Under the pieces are notes generated by a model. It was not told the DNA's origin and did no database searches. It saw only the letters and a program-made list of their open reading frames with translations. 64,000 nt of DNA from Lutibacter agarilyticus (GTDB lineage Bacteria; Bacteroidota; Bacteroidia; Flavobacteriales; Flavobacteriaceae): NCBI RefSeq assembly GCF_900188235.1, contig NZ_FZNT01000002.1, positions 372,001-436,000 on the forward strand, in the 5' to 3' direction. A program made the translations under genes and the position numbers. Below are positions 45,205 through 53,886 of the stretch, in pieces (position 1 is the first letter of the stretch; each line of letters starts with the position of its first letter).

Positions 45205-48200
45205 TTGAGTAATTATACATTTATACAAAAAAAACTTCATCAATTCATTCGTAAATATTATGTTAATGAATTGATTAAGGGTGTTTTATTGTTTTTTTCA
45301 ATTGGGTTGTTGTATTTTATGTTTACACTGCTTGTTGAACACTTTTTTTGGCTAAAACCTACCGCCCGAACCATTTTATTTTTATTGTTTATTAGTGTTG
45401 AAGTAGCTTTAGTTGTTTTTTATATTTTGTTACCCATTTTTAAATTATGGGGTTTTCAAAAAGGAATTAATGATATTGAAGCTTCTAAAATAATTGGAAA
45501 TCATTTTCCTGAGGTTAAGGATAAGTTATTGAATATGATTCAGTTACGGAATAATAAGTGCGATTCTGAATTAATAGAAGCTAGTATTGAGCAGAAATCC
45601 AGTGAGTTAAAACTAATTCCGTTTAAACGCGCTGTTGATTTTTCAACCAATAAAAAATACATTAAATATGCTTTAATACCTGTTGTTATTTGGTTGTTTG
45701 TGTATGTTTCGGGTAATACTACCATTTTTAACGAAAGTTTTTCAAGAGTGGTTCATTATCAACAGCAATACCAACCACCTGCTCCATTTTCTTTTCAGGT
45801 GTTAAACGCATCTTTTGATGTGATAGAAGGACAGCCTTTTACGTTAGAAGTTCAAACAGTTGGTGATGTAATTCCTAGCGATGCTAAAATATATTTCAAC
45901 AATGAAAATTATTATTTGGAAAACTTAGGGTTTGGAAAATTTCAACATACATTTTCAAGCATTAATCAATCCTTCTTTTTTTATATTGAAGCAAATGGCG
46001 TTGTTTCTAATGCTTATAAAATTAATGCAATTGCCACACCTGTAATTACCAATTTAACTATGGTTTTAAATTACCCAGCTTATACAGGTAAAACTAATGA
46101 AGTCATAAAAAATACGGGAAATGCAATTGTTCCGCAGGGAACAAAAATAGATTGGCAAATAAATACTCACCAAACAAATCAAGTTTCATTTATTACAAAA
46201 GATGCTGTAATTAACTTCAATAAATCAACCAACGATTATTTTAGTTTTAGTAAGCGAATTTTTAAAACTGAGCACTATAAAATCAATACCTCAAACAGTC
46301 AATTAAAAAATCATGAATCATTGGCTTTTTCGGTGGAAGTAATTCCAGATGAATTGCCAACTATTTTGGTTAAGTCAGATATTGATTCCATTACACGTGG
46401 ACCAGTTCAATTTGTAGGGCAATTAAGCGACGATTACGGAGTTGAAAAATTGCAATTAGTGTATTATGATAAAAACCACCCAAAATCACATAAAACACAT
46501 CAAATAAATATTGTTAAAAGCTTATTTACAGACTTTTATTATGTTTTTCCTGAAGAAATTCAATTAGATGAAGGTGTGGAGTATGAGTTTTATTTTGAAG
46601 TGTTTGATAATGATCGTATTAATGGAAGTAAAAAATCTAAAAGTCAAAAATTTAGTTATTATACAAAGACAGAAAAAGAAGAAAATATTGCCTTGTTGAA
46701 AGAGCAAAAAGCAACCATTAATAGTATTTCTAAATCTCTTGAAAAGTCAAAAAGAGAAAATTCTGAATTAAAAAAGTTTCAAAATGAATTACAGCAAAAA
46801 GCTGATATCAATTGGAATGATACAAAAAAGTTAGAAGAGTTTGTAAAGCGTCAAAATCAATATCAAGAAATGTTTGAAAATCAAACCGAACAGCTTCAAG
46901 AAAATTTAAAGGATAAAAAAGTAGGTGAAGATTTAGTTGAGAAAAAGCAAGCACTTCAAAAAAGAATTGAAGAAACCAAACAACTCGCCAAACAAGAAAA
47001 ATTATTGGATGAATTAAATAAGCTAACCGAAAAAATTGAAAAAGAGGATTTGGTTGATAAATTAAAAGATATTGCCAAAAAAAATAAACGAAACGAACAA
47101 AGTTTAGAACGAATTTTGGAATTAACTAAGCGGTTTTACGTTGAGCAAAAAGCAAATCAAATTTCTAAAAAATTAAAAGATTTAGGAAAAGAAGAGGAGC
47201 AACTTTCTAATGAAACTGAAGCGCTTAATTCACCAGAAAAGCAACAGGAGATTAATAAACAATTTGAGGGTATTAGAAAAGAGTTTGAAGAGTTGAATGA
47301 AATGAATGACGATTTAAAACGTCCTATGGATATTCCTAATGATGAAGATAAACTTAATGAAATTTCAGAAGATTTGGAAAAGGCTTTGGGTGAGTTGAAG
47401 CAAAATAATAATAGTAACGCTAAAAAAAGTCAGAAAAAAGCTTCAAAAAACATGCAAAAATTAGGCAAATCTATGGAGTCTTCTATGATGCAAATGGAAG
47501 GTGAAATGATAGATGAAAATATTGAAGATTTACGTAAAATTGTAGAAAATTTAATTGAGTTTTCTTTTCATCAAGAAACACTAATGGATCGTTTTTCTGG
47601 AAGTGATTTAAATAACGCAACATTTCCCGAGAGCATTAAAGAACAATATATATTAAAAGAATATTTTGAACATATTGATGATAGTTTGTATGTTCTGTCT
47701 TTGCGTTTGGTAACTATGGGGGTGAGTATTCAGAAAGAGGTTTCTAATGTGCATTACAGTATGGATAGTTCTCTAGAAAATTTTTCTGACAATAGGTTTG
47801 AACAAGGAATTTCCAATCAACATTTCGCATTAACTTCAGTAAATATTCTGGCAAATCAATTAAGTGATTTGTTAGAGAGTTTAATGAATGCTTCTGCAAG
47901 TATGGGGAAGGGTAAGGGTAAAGGTTCTAAGCCTGGTTTTGTGTTGCCTGATATTATTAAGAAGCAAGGTGAATTATCTGATCAAATGAAGAAAGGTTCT
48001 GAAAAAGGTAATAAACCAGGTGATAACAACCCTGGAGAAAATGGAATAAAACTAGGTGAAAGTAGTGAAGGAATGGGTGAGGAAATGAATGGTGAATTAT
48101 ATGAAATATACAAAGAGCAGGCAAAGTTAAGGCAAGCTTTGGAGGAAATGCTTGGCGATAAAAAAGGAGGTTCTAAAGGCGGAAGTGATGATGTTTTAAA

Positions 48201-48498
48201 GCAAATGCAAGATTTGGAAAAAGAAATGCTAGAGCAAGGTTTTACAAAAAATATTGCAGATAAAATGCTGCAATTACAGTATGAACTTTTAAAATTAGAG
48301 GATGCCGAATTAAAACAAGGGGAGGAAAAAGAACGAAAATCTGAAACAAATATTCAAACTTTTGAACAACGTGCTATTCAAAAATTAAAACTTCAAAATC
48401 AGTATTTTAATTATAATGAAATATTAAACAGACAATCATTACCTTTGCGCACTATTTATAAAAAGAAAGTACAGGAGTATTTTAAAACTGTTCAATAA
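45205..48498 (+). CDS. Large DUF4175-like membrane protein with coiled coil
   Basis: A 1097-residue protein. Two or three membrane helices lie in the first 180 residues, followed by a periplasmic region of Ig-like beta domains (about 190-490), a very long charged coiled coil (about 490-730), a helical segment, and a Gly/Lys/Ser-rich linker (about 910-985) before a final helical tail. It matches my memory of DUF4175 proteins that sit next to ybeY and mnmG in Bacteroidetes. The start is TTG, giving MSNYTFIQKKL; no earlier ATG is in frame. Function unknown; a structural envelope role is possible. It ends 4 bp before ybeY. Confidence 0.8.
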   Translation: MSNYTFIQKKLHQFIRKYYVNELIKGVLLFFSIGLLYFMFTLLVEHFFWLKPTARTILFLLFISVEVALVVFYILLPIFKLWGFQKGINDIEASKIIGNHFPEVKDKLLNMIQLRNNKCDSELIEASIEQKSSELKLIPFKRAVDFSTNKKYIKYALIPVVIWLFVYVSGNTTIFNESFSRVVHYQQQYQPPAPFSFQVLNASFDVIEGQPFTLEVQTVGDVIPSDAKIYFNNENYYLENLGFGKFQHTFSSINQSFFFYIEANGVVSNAYKINAIATPVITNLTMVLNYPAYTGKTNEVIKNTGNAIVPQGTKIDWQINTHQTNQVSFITKDAVINFNKSTNDYFSFSKRIFKTEHYKINTSNSQLKNHESLAFSVEVIPDELPTILVKSDIDSITRGPVQFVGQLSDDYGVEKLQLVYYDKNHPKSHKTHQINIVKSLFTDFYYVFPEEIQLDEGVEYEFYFEVFDNDRINGSKKSKSQKFSYYTKTEKEENIALLKEQKATINSISKSLEKSKRENSELKKFQNELQQKADINWNDTKKLEEFVKRQNQYQEMFENQTEQLQENLKDKKVGEDLVEKKQALQKRIEETKQLAKQEKLLDELNKLTEKIEKEDLVDKLKDIAKKNKRNEQSLERILELTKRFYVEQKANQISKKLKDLGKEEEQLSNETEALNSPEKQQEINKQFEGIRKEFEELNEMNDDLKRPMDIPNDEDKLNEISEDLEKALGELKQNNNSNAKKSQKKASKNMQKLGKSMESSMMQMEGEMIDENIEDLRKIVENLIEFSFHQETLMDRFSGSDLNNATFPESIKEQYILKEYFEHIDDSLYVLSLRLVTMGVSIQKEVSNVHYSMDSSLENFSDNRFEQGISNQHFALTSVNILANQLSDLLESLMNASASMGKGKGKGSKPGFVLPDIIKKQGELSDQMKKGSEKGNKPGDNNPGENGIKLGESSEGMGEEMNGELYEIYKEQAKLRQALEEMLGDKKGGSKGGSDDVLKQMQDLEKEMLEQGFTKNIADKMLQLQYELLKLEDAELKQGEEKERKSETNIQTFEQRAIQKLKLQNQYFNYNEILNRQSLPLRTIYKKKVQEYFKTVQ

Positions 48499-48502
48499 TA
48501 TT

Positions 48503-48916
48503 ATGATTCAATTTAATTACGAAATAGACTATAAATTAGAAGATGAAAAAGACACAGTAGCTTGGATTTCTAACTGTATTCAGTCTTATGGTTTTACAGA
48601 AGGAGAAATTAATTACATTCTTTGTGATGACGAATATTTGCTAAAATTAAATATAGAGTTTCTAGGGCACGATACTTTAACTGATATTATTAGCTTTGAT
48701 TATACATTAGGGAAGTTAATTAGTGGTGATATTTTCATTTCTGTTGAAAGAGTACTTGAAAATGCTTTAAATTTAAATCAATCATTTGAAAATGAATTAA
48801 ATAGGGTGATGATTCACGGTATTTTGCATTATTGTGGTTTTAAAGATAAGTCTGATGACGAAAAAGCTACAATGCGTGCAGAAGAAGACAAATGTTTAAA
48901 GTTGATAATTTCTTAA
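48503..48916 (+). CDS. ybeY: Endoribonuclease YbeY
   Basis: A 137-residue single-strand endoribonuclease needed for 16S rRNA 3'-end maturation. The region LGHDTLTDIISFDY and the zinc motif in MIHGILHYCGFKDKSDDE identify it. In the usual motif H-G-x-L-H-x-x-G-x-x-H the third histidine is an aspartate here (the D of GFKD); I recall the same substitution in other Bacteroidetes, so it is probably a lineage trait and a functional metal ligand. Co-transcribed with the DUF4175-like gene. Confidence 0.93.
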   Translation: MIQFNYEIDYKLEDEKDTVAWISNCIQSYGFTEGEINYILCDDEYLLKLNIEFLGHDTLTDIISFDYTLGKLISGDIFISVERVLENALNLNQSFENELNRVMIHGILHYCGFKDKSDDEKATMRAEEDKCLKLIIS

Positions 48917-48920
48917 TTAA

Positions 48921-48936
48921 CGTTCCACGTGGAACA
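48921..48936. promoter_or_regulatory. parS-like ParB-binding site (1)
   Basis: CGTTCCACGTGGAACA. The inner 14 bp are a perfect palindrome matching the bacterial parS core (GTTnCACGTGnAAC). Located between ybeY and mnmG; one base short of the 16-bp palindrome at 50831-50846. Confidence 0.75.
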
Positions 48937-48950
48937 CAATATGTTTATTT

Positions 48951-50822
48951 ATGTTTAATACTGTTTATGATGTTATAGTTGTTGGTGGTGGTCATGCGGG
49001 TAGCGAAGCTGCTGCAGCAAGTGCTAATATGGGTGCAAAAACATTATTAATAACAATGAGTTTGCAAAACATTGCGCAAATGAGTTGTAACCCTGCAATG
49101 GGTGGAATTGCAAAAGGGCAAATAGTTCGAGAGATTGATGCGCTTGGTGGTTATAGTGGTATTGTTACCGATGAAACTGCTATTCAATTTAAAATGTTGA
49201 ACAAATCTAAAGGTCCTGCCATGTGGAGTCCAAGAGCTCAGAGTGACCGTATGCGTTTTGCTGAAACTTGGAGAAATATGTTAGAGCATACTGAGAATGT
49301 GGATTTCTTTCAGGATATGGTAAAGGGTTTGTTGTTTGATGGTGATAAAATTGTTGGTGTGAAAACTACCTTAGGAATTGATATTAAAGCGAAGGCTGTT
49401 ATCATTACCGCAGGTACTTTTTTAAATGGTTTAATCCATATTGGAGATAAAACTTTTGGTGGAGGTAGAGCGGGTGAAAGTGCTTCTGTAGGGGTTACTG
49501 AAGATTTGGTAAAAGTTGGTTTTGAAGCGGGTAGAATGAAAACAGGTACACCTCCAAGAGTTGACGGAAGATCGTTAGATTATTCTAAAATGATTGAACA
49601 ACCAGGCGATGATAATCCTGAAAAGTTTTCTTATTTGTCAAGTACAAAACCGTTGGCTAATCAACGTTCTTGTTATATGAGTTATACTTCTTTAGAAGTG
49701 CATGATTTACTCAGAACAGGCTTTGATCGTTCTCCAATGTTTAATGGCAGAATACAAAGTATTGGACCTAGATACTGTCCTTCTATTGAAGATAAAATTG
49801 ATCGTTTTGCATCTAAAGAAAGGCATCAAATTTTTGTTGAACCAGAAGGTTGGAATACTGTTGAGGTGTATGTAAATGGTTTTTCAACTTCGTTGCCTGA
49901 AGATGTTCAGGATAAAGCATTACGTAAAGTTGCGGGTTTTGAAAACGTGAAATTTTTCAGATATGGTTATGCTATTGAATACGACTTTTTTCCACCTACA
50001 CAATTACAGCATACGCTAGAAACCAAATTGATTAAAGGATTGTATTTTGCTGGTCAAATTAACGGAACAACTGGTTATGAAGAAGCAGCTGCACAAGGTT
50101 TAATGGCGGGTATCAATGCTGCGTTAAAAATTCAAAATAGAGCCCCTTTTATATTGAAAAGAAATGAAGCTTATATTGGAGTTTTGATTGATGATTTAAT
50201 CACAAAAGGAACTGAAGAGCCATATAGAATGTTTACGTCACGTGCTGAATATAGAACTTTATTGCGTCAAGATAATGCTGATTTAAGATTGACACCTTTG
50301 TCGTTTGAGATTGGTTTAGCGTCAAAAGAACGTATGGATCGTGTGATAGAAAAACAACGTAAAACAGATTTATTCGTGAAGTTTTTAATTGAGACTAGTG
50401 TAAAGCCTGAGGTGATAAATCCTATTTTAGAAGACAACAAAACGGCGCCTGTTACACAGTCTATGAAGATGTTTAAAATTGCAGCACGTCCTCAATTGAA
50501 CTTTCAAGACTTGCAAAGAATACCTTCTGTTGCTGAATTTATTTTGGTGGAAAATATAGATAATGAAATTATAGAACAGACTGAAGTGCATGTAAAATAT
50601 GCGGGATATATAGAGAAAGAAAAGAATCAAGCGGATAAATTAAATCGTTTAGAAAATGTATCTATTCCACCTAATTTTGATTATCATAAAGTCGCTTCGT
50701 TGTCTATTGAAGCGCGTCAGAAATTAACCAAGATTAAGCCAATTACTATTTCACAGGCAAGTAGAATTAGTGGAGTTTCACCAAGTGATATTTCTGTTTT
50801 GTTAGTGTATATGGGGCGATAA
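48951..50822 (+). CDS. mnmG: tRNA uridine-5-carboxymethylaminomethyl modification enzyme MnmG
   Basis: A 623-residue FAD enzyme (GidA) that, with MnmE, modifies U34 of tRNAs. The FAD motif VVGGGHAGSEAAAASANMG, the NPAMGGIAKGQIVREIDALGG block, GTFLNG, FGGGRAGESAS, KTGTPPRVDGRS and the C-terminal helical MnmE-binding domain are all present. mnmE is not in the window. The gene is flanked on both sides by parS-like palindromes; mnmG is often origin-linked in bacteria. Confidence 0.97.
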   Translation: MFNTVYDVIVVGGGHAGSEAAAASANMGAKTLLITMSLQNIAQMSCNPAMGGIAKGQIVREIDALGGYSGIVTDETAIQFKMLNKSKGPAMWSPRAQSDRMRFAETWRNMLEHTENVDFFQDMVKGLLFDGDKIVGVKTTLGIDIKAKAVIITAGTFLNGLIHIGDKTFGGGRAGESASVGVTEDLVKVGFEAGRMKTGTPPRVDGRSLDYSKMIEQPGDDNPEKFSYLSSTKPLANQRSCYMSYTSLEVHDLLRTGFDRSPMFNGRIQSIGPRYCPSIEDKIDRFASKERHQIFVEPEGWNTVEVYVNGFSTSLPEDVQDKALRKVAGFENVKFFRYGYAIEYDFFPPTQLQHTLETKLIKGLYFAGQINGTTGYEEAAAQGLMAGINAALKIQNRAPFILKRNEAYIGVLIDDLITKGTEEPYRMFTSRAEYRTLLRQDNADLRLTPLSFEIGLASKERMDRVIEKQRKTDLFVKFLIETSVKPEVINPILEDNKTAPVTQSMKMFKIAARPQLNFQDLQRIPSVAEFILVENIDNEIIEQTEVHVKYAGYIEKEKNQADKLNRLENVSIPPNFDYHKVASLSIEARQKLTKIKPITISQASRISGVSPSDISVLLVYMGR

Positions 50823-50830
50823 GTTTTATG

Positions 50831-50846
50831 TGTTCCACGTGGAACA
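50831..50846. promoter_or_regulatory. parS-like ParB-binding site (2)
   Basis: TGTTCCACGTGGAACA, a perfect 16-bp palindrome matching the parS consensus (TGTTnCACGTGAAACA) with a symmetrical right arm. It starts 8 bp after the mnmG stop codon. Confidence 0.78.
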
Positions 50847-50894
50847 TGTGATTTTTAATTTAAAAGTTGAACAGCGTATTATTGAAATTACAAT

Positions 50895-50920
50895 GTCATT
50901 CCTGCGGAGGCAGGAATCCA
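50895..50920 (+). repeat. Dispersed hairpin repeat, GTCATTCCTGCGGAGG type
   Basis: GTCATTCCTGCGGAGGCAGG followed by AATCCA, forming a stem ATTCCTGC/GCAGGAAT with a GGAG loop. It lies in the 276-bp gap between the second parS-like site and the methyltransferase gene, where I see no other gene; 50961-51040 holds another degenerate repeat (CTCTTCGAGTG and CGAGAAGAG). Confidence 0.7.
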
Positions 50921-51122
50921 AAACAATGTTATTAGCAATAAAAAAGGAGTGTTAAACGTTCGTCTCTTCGAGTGGTTTTGCAAAGAGAATTATAAATTGA
51001 AAGAGGTAAATAATTAGCAAAACAGTATCGAGAAGAGTTTAAATTATAGACAAAAAAATGATGAAAATATTAAAGAGTAAAAGCGTTCAATAATTCGTAA
51101 TTAATTAAAGCTATTTTTTTAA

Positions 51123-51983
51123 ATGAATTCAGAAAAACACCCTTATGTAACTTGTGAAGATTATACAGTTTCAAATCAAAAATTTGATTTATTGTACAAT
51201 GCGCAATACAGCATGTTAGAAACTTTTCCTAAACCAACAGGAGAAGAATTAGCATCGTATTACGAAAGTTCAGATTATATTTCACATACAGATTCAAAAG
51301 AAACACTTACAGATAAATTGTATCAAACTATAAAAAGGGTTGCTTTAAAGAATAAATTAAACCTGCTTAATTCTTTTCAAACAGAAGAAAAAAAGGTATT
51401 GGATGTTGGTTGTGGTACAGGTGAATTTTTATTAACGTGTAAAAATAATGGTTGGAATGTAGTAGGGGTAGAGCCAAATAAAAATGCGCGAGAATTAGCC
51501 ATTTCAAAATTAAATGAAAACAATGCACCTAAAATAGTTTCAGAATTACAAGATATTTCTTTACAGCAATTTGATGTAATTACTTTATGGCATGTTTTAG
51601 AACATGTGCCAGATTTAAACAGTTATATTTATAAATTAAAATCGTTATTAAAACCAAATGGTGTTTTGGTAATTGCAGTTCCCAATTATAAAAGTTACGA
51701 TGCTGTTTATTACAAACAATTTTGGGCTGCTTTTGATGTACCAAGACATTTATGGCATTTTTCAAAAAAATCGATTCAGTTGATATTTTCAGAATTTGAT
51801 ATGAAAGTTGAAACAACGCTGCCAATGAAGTTTGACTCTTTTTATGTTTCATTATTAAGTGAAAAATATAAAACAGGAAAATCAAATTTCATTAAAGCTT
51901 TTTTTATAGGTTTTGTATCAAATTTAAAAGCTTTGAGTTCAAAAGAGTATTCTTCTCTAATTTATATCCTAAAAAACATCTAA
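51123..51983 (+). CDS. Class I SAM-dependent methyltransferase
   Basis: A 286-residue protein with an N-terminal extension that includes KPTGEELASYYESSDYISHTDS, then a Methyltransf_23-type Rossmann domain. The SAM-binding motif I is VLDVGCGTGEFLLTCK; FDVITLWHVLEHVPDLNSY and LKPNGVLVIAVPNYKSYDA follow. The N-terminal block is common in methyltransferases of glycan or ubiquinone-like pathways in Bacteroidetes. The acceptor is unknown. Monocistronic. Confidence 0.9.
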   Translation: MNSEKHPYVTCEDYTVSNQKFDLLYNAQYSMLETFPKPTGEELASYYESSDYISHTDSKETLTDKLYQTIKRVALKNKLNLLNSFQTEEKKVLDVGCGTGEFLLTCKNNGWNVVGVEPNKNARELAISKLNENNAPKIVSELQDISLQQFDVITLWHVLEHVPDLNSYIYKLKSLLKPNGVLVIAVPNYKSYDAVYYKQFWAAFDVPRHLWHFSKKSIQLIFSEFDMKVETTLPMKFDSFYVSLLSEKYKTGKSNFIKAFFIGFVSNLKALSSKEYSSLIYILKNI

Positions 51984-52212
51984 AAAGCATTTTTAAGTAT
52001 TTTAAAGCGTTTTAATGATGTAGAGTATATAGAATGTATTCGTTTTTTTATAACAGCGCACACGCGGCTTATTTGAATCCTTTTTCAATAGAAGATAGTT
52101 ATTGTTGTGATTTTTAGTATAAATAAACGTAATACTGATAATTATTACTTTCGGCTTTGATATTTGTTACTATATTCGCCAAAAAATAAATCTCAATCTT
52201 AAAATTTAAAAA

Positions 52213-52764
52213 ATGAAAAAATTATTATTAGTTGTCGTTGCTATTGTGCTTGTATCATGTAGTCAAACCAAAATTGCTTATATTGATGTTGCTGATGTAA
52301 TGAGCGAATACAAAGCAATGATTGCTTTAGAAACTGAAATGACAGCGAAGCAACAACAAGTAGCCGGACAATTACAAGCTTCACAAGCTGCTTTTCAAAC
52401 TAAAGTTCAAGAGTATTACAAAAATGCTCCAAGTATGTCTGCTTCAAAAAAACAAACAACTGAACAAGCTTTACAACAAGAAGGACAACAATTACAAGGT
52501 CAACAACAACAAGCATCTCAAATGTTAGAGCAAGAAAACATTACTAAAAGTGAGGTTTTAATTAAAACAATTGATAGTATTGTTGCTGATTATTCTAAAT
52601 CTAAAGGTTTTGGTATTGTTTTAGGAACTCAAGGAAATGGAACCGTAATGTATGGTGATGATGCCTTAAATATTACAAGTGATGTAGTAGCAATTTTAAA
52701 TGCTGATTTTGATGCGGCAGAAGAGGTGGCAGCAGAAGTTGTTGAAGAAACTCCTGCAGAGTAA
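52213..52764 (+). CDS. OmpH/Skp-like lipoprotein
   Basis: A 183-residue protein with a lipoprotein signal: hydrophobic LLLVVVAIVLVSC, with the cysteine at residue 17 as the lipidation site. The body is an OmpH-type long alpha-helical domain, starting IAYIDVADVMSEYKAM and rich in Gln (LQGQQQQASQMLEQE), then KGFGIVLGTQGNGTVMYGDDALNIT and an acidic Ala/Glu tail. Skp-like proteins chaperone outer-membrane proteins; this one is anchored. About 230 bp of gene-free AT-rich DNA precedes it. Confidence 0.88.
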   Translation: MKKLLLVVVAIVLVSCSQTKIAYIDVADVMSEYKAMIALETEMTAKQQQVAGQLQASQAAFQTKVQEYYKNAPSMSASKKQTTEQALQQEGQQLQGQQQQASQMLEQENITKSEVLIKTIDSIVADYSKSKGFGIVLGTQGNGTVMYGDDALNITSDVVAILNADFDAAEEVAAEVVEETPAE

Positions 52765-52782
52765 TATTAAAACAACTATAGT

Positions 52783-52807
52783 TGGATCCTCGTTTTCACG
52801 AGAATGA
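52783..52807 (+). repeat. Dispersed repeat, GGATCCTCGTTTTC type
   Basis: TTGGATCCTCGTTTTCACGA followed by GAATG; a stem CTCG/CGAG with a TTTTCA loop. Similar to 23649-23674. Confidence 0.55.
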
Positions 52808-52814
52808 AATCTAT

Positions 52815-52953
52815 AAAAAAGCTGTCTAAAAAGTAGTTTGAAAACCGTCATTCTGAACTTGTTTCAGAATCTCACCATATTGATGATTAATCATTATGAG
52901 AACCTGAAACAAGTTCAGGTTGACCAAATTTTTACTTTTTAGACAGCTTTTTT
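52815..52953. repeat. Nested inverted repeat (about 139 bp) with 21-bp perfect terminal arms
   Basis: Outer arms: AAAAAAGCTGTCTAAAAAGT plus A (52815-52835) and its exact complement (52933-52953). Inside lie two inverted copies of the CTGAACTTGTTTCAG-type repeat (52847-52874 and 52898-52925), and the apex contains the palindrome ATGATTAATCAT. The whole can fold as one long cruciform or RNA hairpin; its outer stem with the T-run can terminate both convergent genes. A MITE-like element or a terminator expanded by repeat insertion would explain it. Confidence 0.8.
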
Positions 52954-53480
52954 TATGACTTAGATTTAGCTCCTGAAAATTGATGTTCTTTTATTTTAAA
53001 CAACACATTAAATGTGGTTAAACTACCGTAAATACGTGTTATGTATTGCTGTAAATCTACCTTGTCTTGATCGTCTAATTTACTAGCGTTTATTTTTTGT
53101 TCCATAACTCTAACGCGATCGCGCACCATTACAATTTTATGAAAAAAGGTTTCCATAGGAATTTCTTTGCTTTGTAAATTGGTGTCTTTTGGTTCTAAAA
53201 TTAATTTTCCGCCTTTCCATTTATCAGCAATCGGAATGACCTCTGAAATATCCGACCATTGTTTTAGCATATTTTTTAGTGTAGTTTCAACTTCAAAAAA
53301 GCTAATGGTATCAACTTCATCTTCAACAGCTTCAATAACTTCAAATTCACTGTTTAGATCAATAGTTTCTAGGCCGTTTTCAATAAAAGTAACCCAATAA
53401 TGTTTGGAGGTTACGTTGGTTACAACACCCATACCAAATTCTGGGTGATTTATGCGCGAGCTAATTCCTAAAATTCTCAT
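52953..53480 (-). CDS. Conserved hypothetical protein with N-terminal Tudor/CarD-like beta domain
   Basis: A 175-residue soluble protein. Residues 1-50 (SSRINHPEFGMGVVTNVTSKHYWVTFIENGLETI) look like the small beta-barrel seen in CarD- or Tudor-like nucleic-acid or RNA-polymerase contacts, and the rest is helical, with VMVRDRVRVMEQKINASKLDDQDKVDLQQYI. Function unknown; the DNA/RNA-contact idea rests on fold resemblance only. Last gene of the holB operon. Its stop codon touches the nested inverted repeat. Confidence 0.72.
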   Translation of the reverse strand: MRILGISSRINHPEFGMGVVTNVTSKHYWVTFIENGLETIDLNSEFEVIEAVEDEVDTISFFEVETTLKNMLKQWSDISEVIPIADKWKGGKLILEPKDTNLQSKEIPMETFFHKIVMVRDRVRVMEQKINASKLDDQDKVDLQQYITRIYGSLTTFNVLFKIKEHQFSGAKSKS

Positions 53481-53490
53481 AATCAGTATA

Positions 53491-53886
53491 TTAATTTAGT
53501 AAATAAATACCTATAATGTTCAATATAAAGTAAACCGTAATGTTCATTGCGCCAGGATAATCTTTCGCAATGCGTTGTCCAGCTAAAAATTGTAATAATG
53601 TAAGTGCTGAAATTTCCATCCCAATAGTTGCAATAAAAGTTGTGTCTTCGATCACTAAAAAATACAAGCCTAAACTAATAAAAATAAGTGCTCCAATTTC
53701 AAAAAGCACAATATGCAACAAGAGTAAAGAAATCATTTTATGTAGAATTGTATTTTTAAAATGATTGGAATAATAAGCTACAGTTCCTTTCCAGTCACTT
53801 ATTTTTTCTAAAACCGACATAAAATACGTGATTATAAAAAAAAGTAATACGAGAATTGCAGCCGAATTTTGATTGAAAAGTGACAT
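53491..53886 (-). CDS. Four-helix integral membrane protein, unknown function
   Basis: A 131-residue hydrophobic protein with about four membrane helices and few charged residues (segments such as AAILVLLFFIITYFM and LLLLHIVLFEIGALIFISLGLYFLV). No recognised family. It directly abuts the holB stop (0-1 bp), so it is in the holB operon. Confidence 0.78.
   Translation of the reverse strand: MSLFNQNSAAILVLLFFIITYFMSVLEKISDWKGTVAYYSNHFKNTILHKMISLLLLHIVLFEIGALIFISLGLYFLVIEDTTFIATIGMEISALTLLQFLAGQRIAKDYPGAMNITVYFILNIIGIYLLN

Noticed and set aside
50850-51122. Small frame (about 20 codons) starting on the GTCATTCCTGCGG repeat
   Set aside because: It arises from the repeat itself, is very short and shows no leader or family features.
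52847-52925. Reading the paired hairpins as a short CRISPR array
   Set aside because: The copies are inverted, not direct, only two are adjacent, and there are no regular spacers or cas genes.
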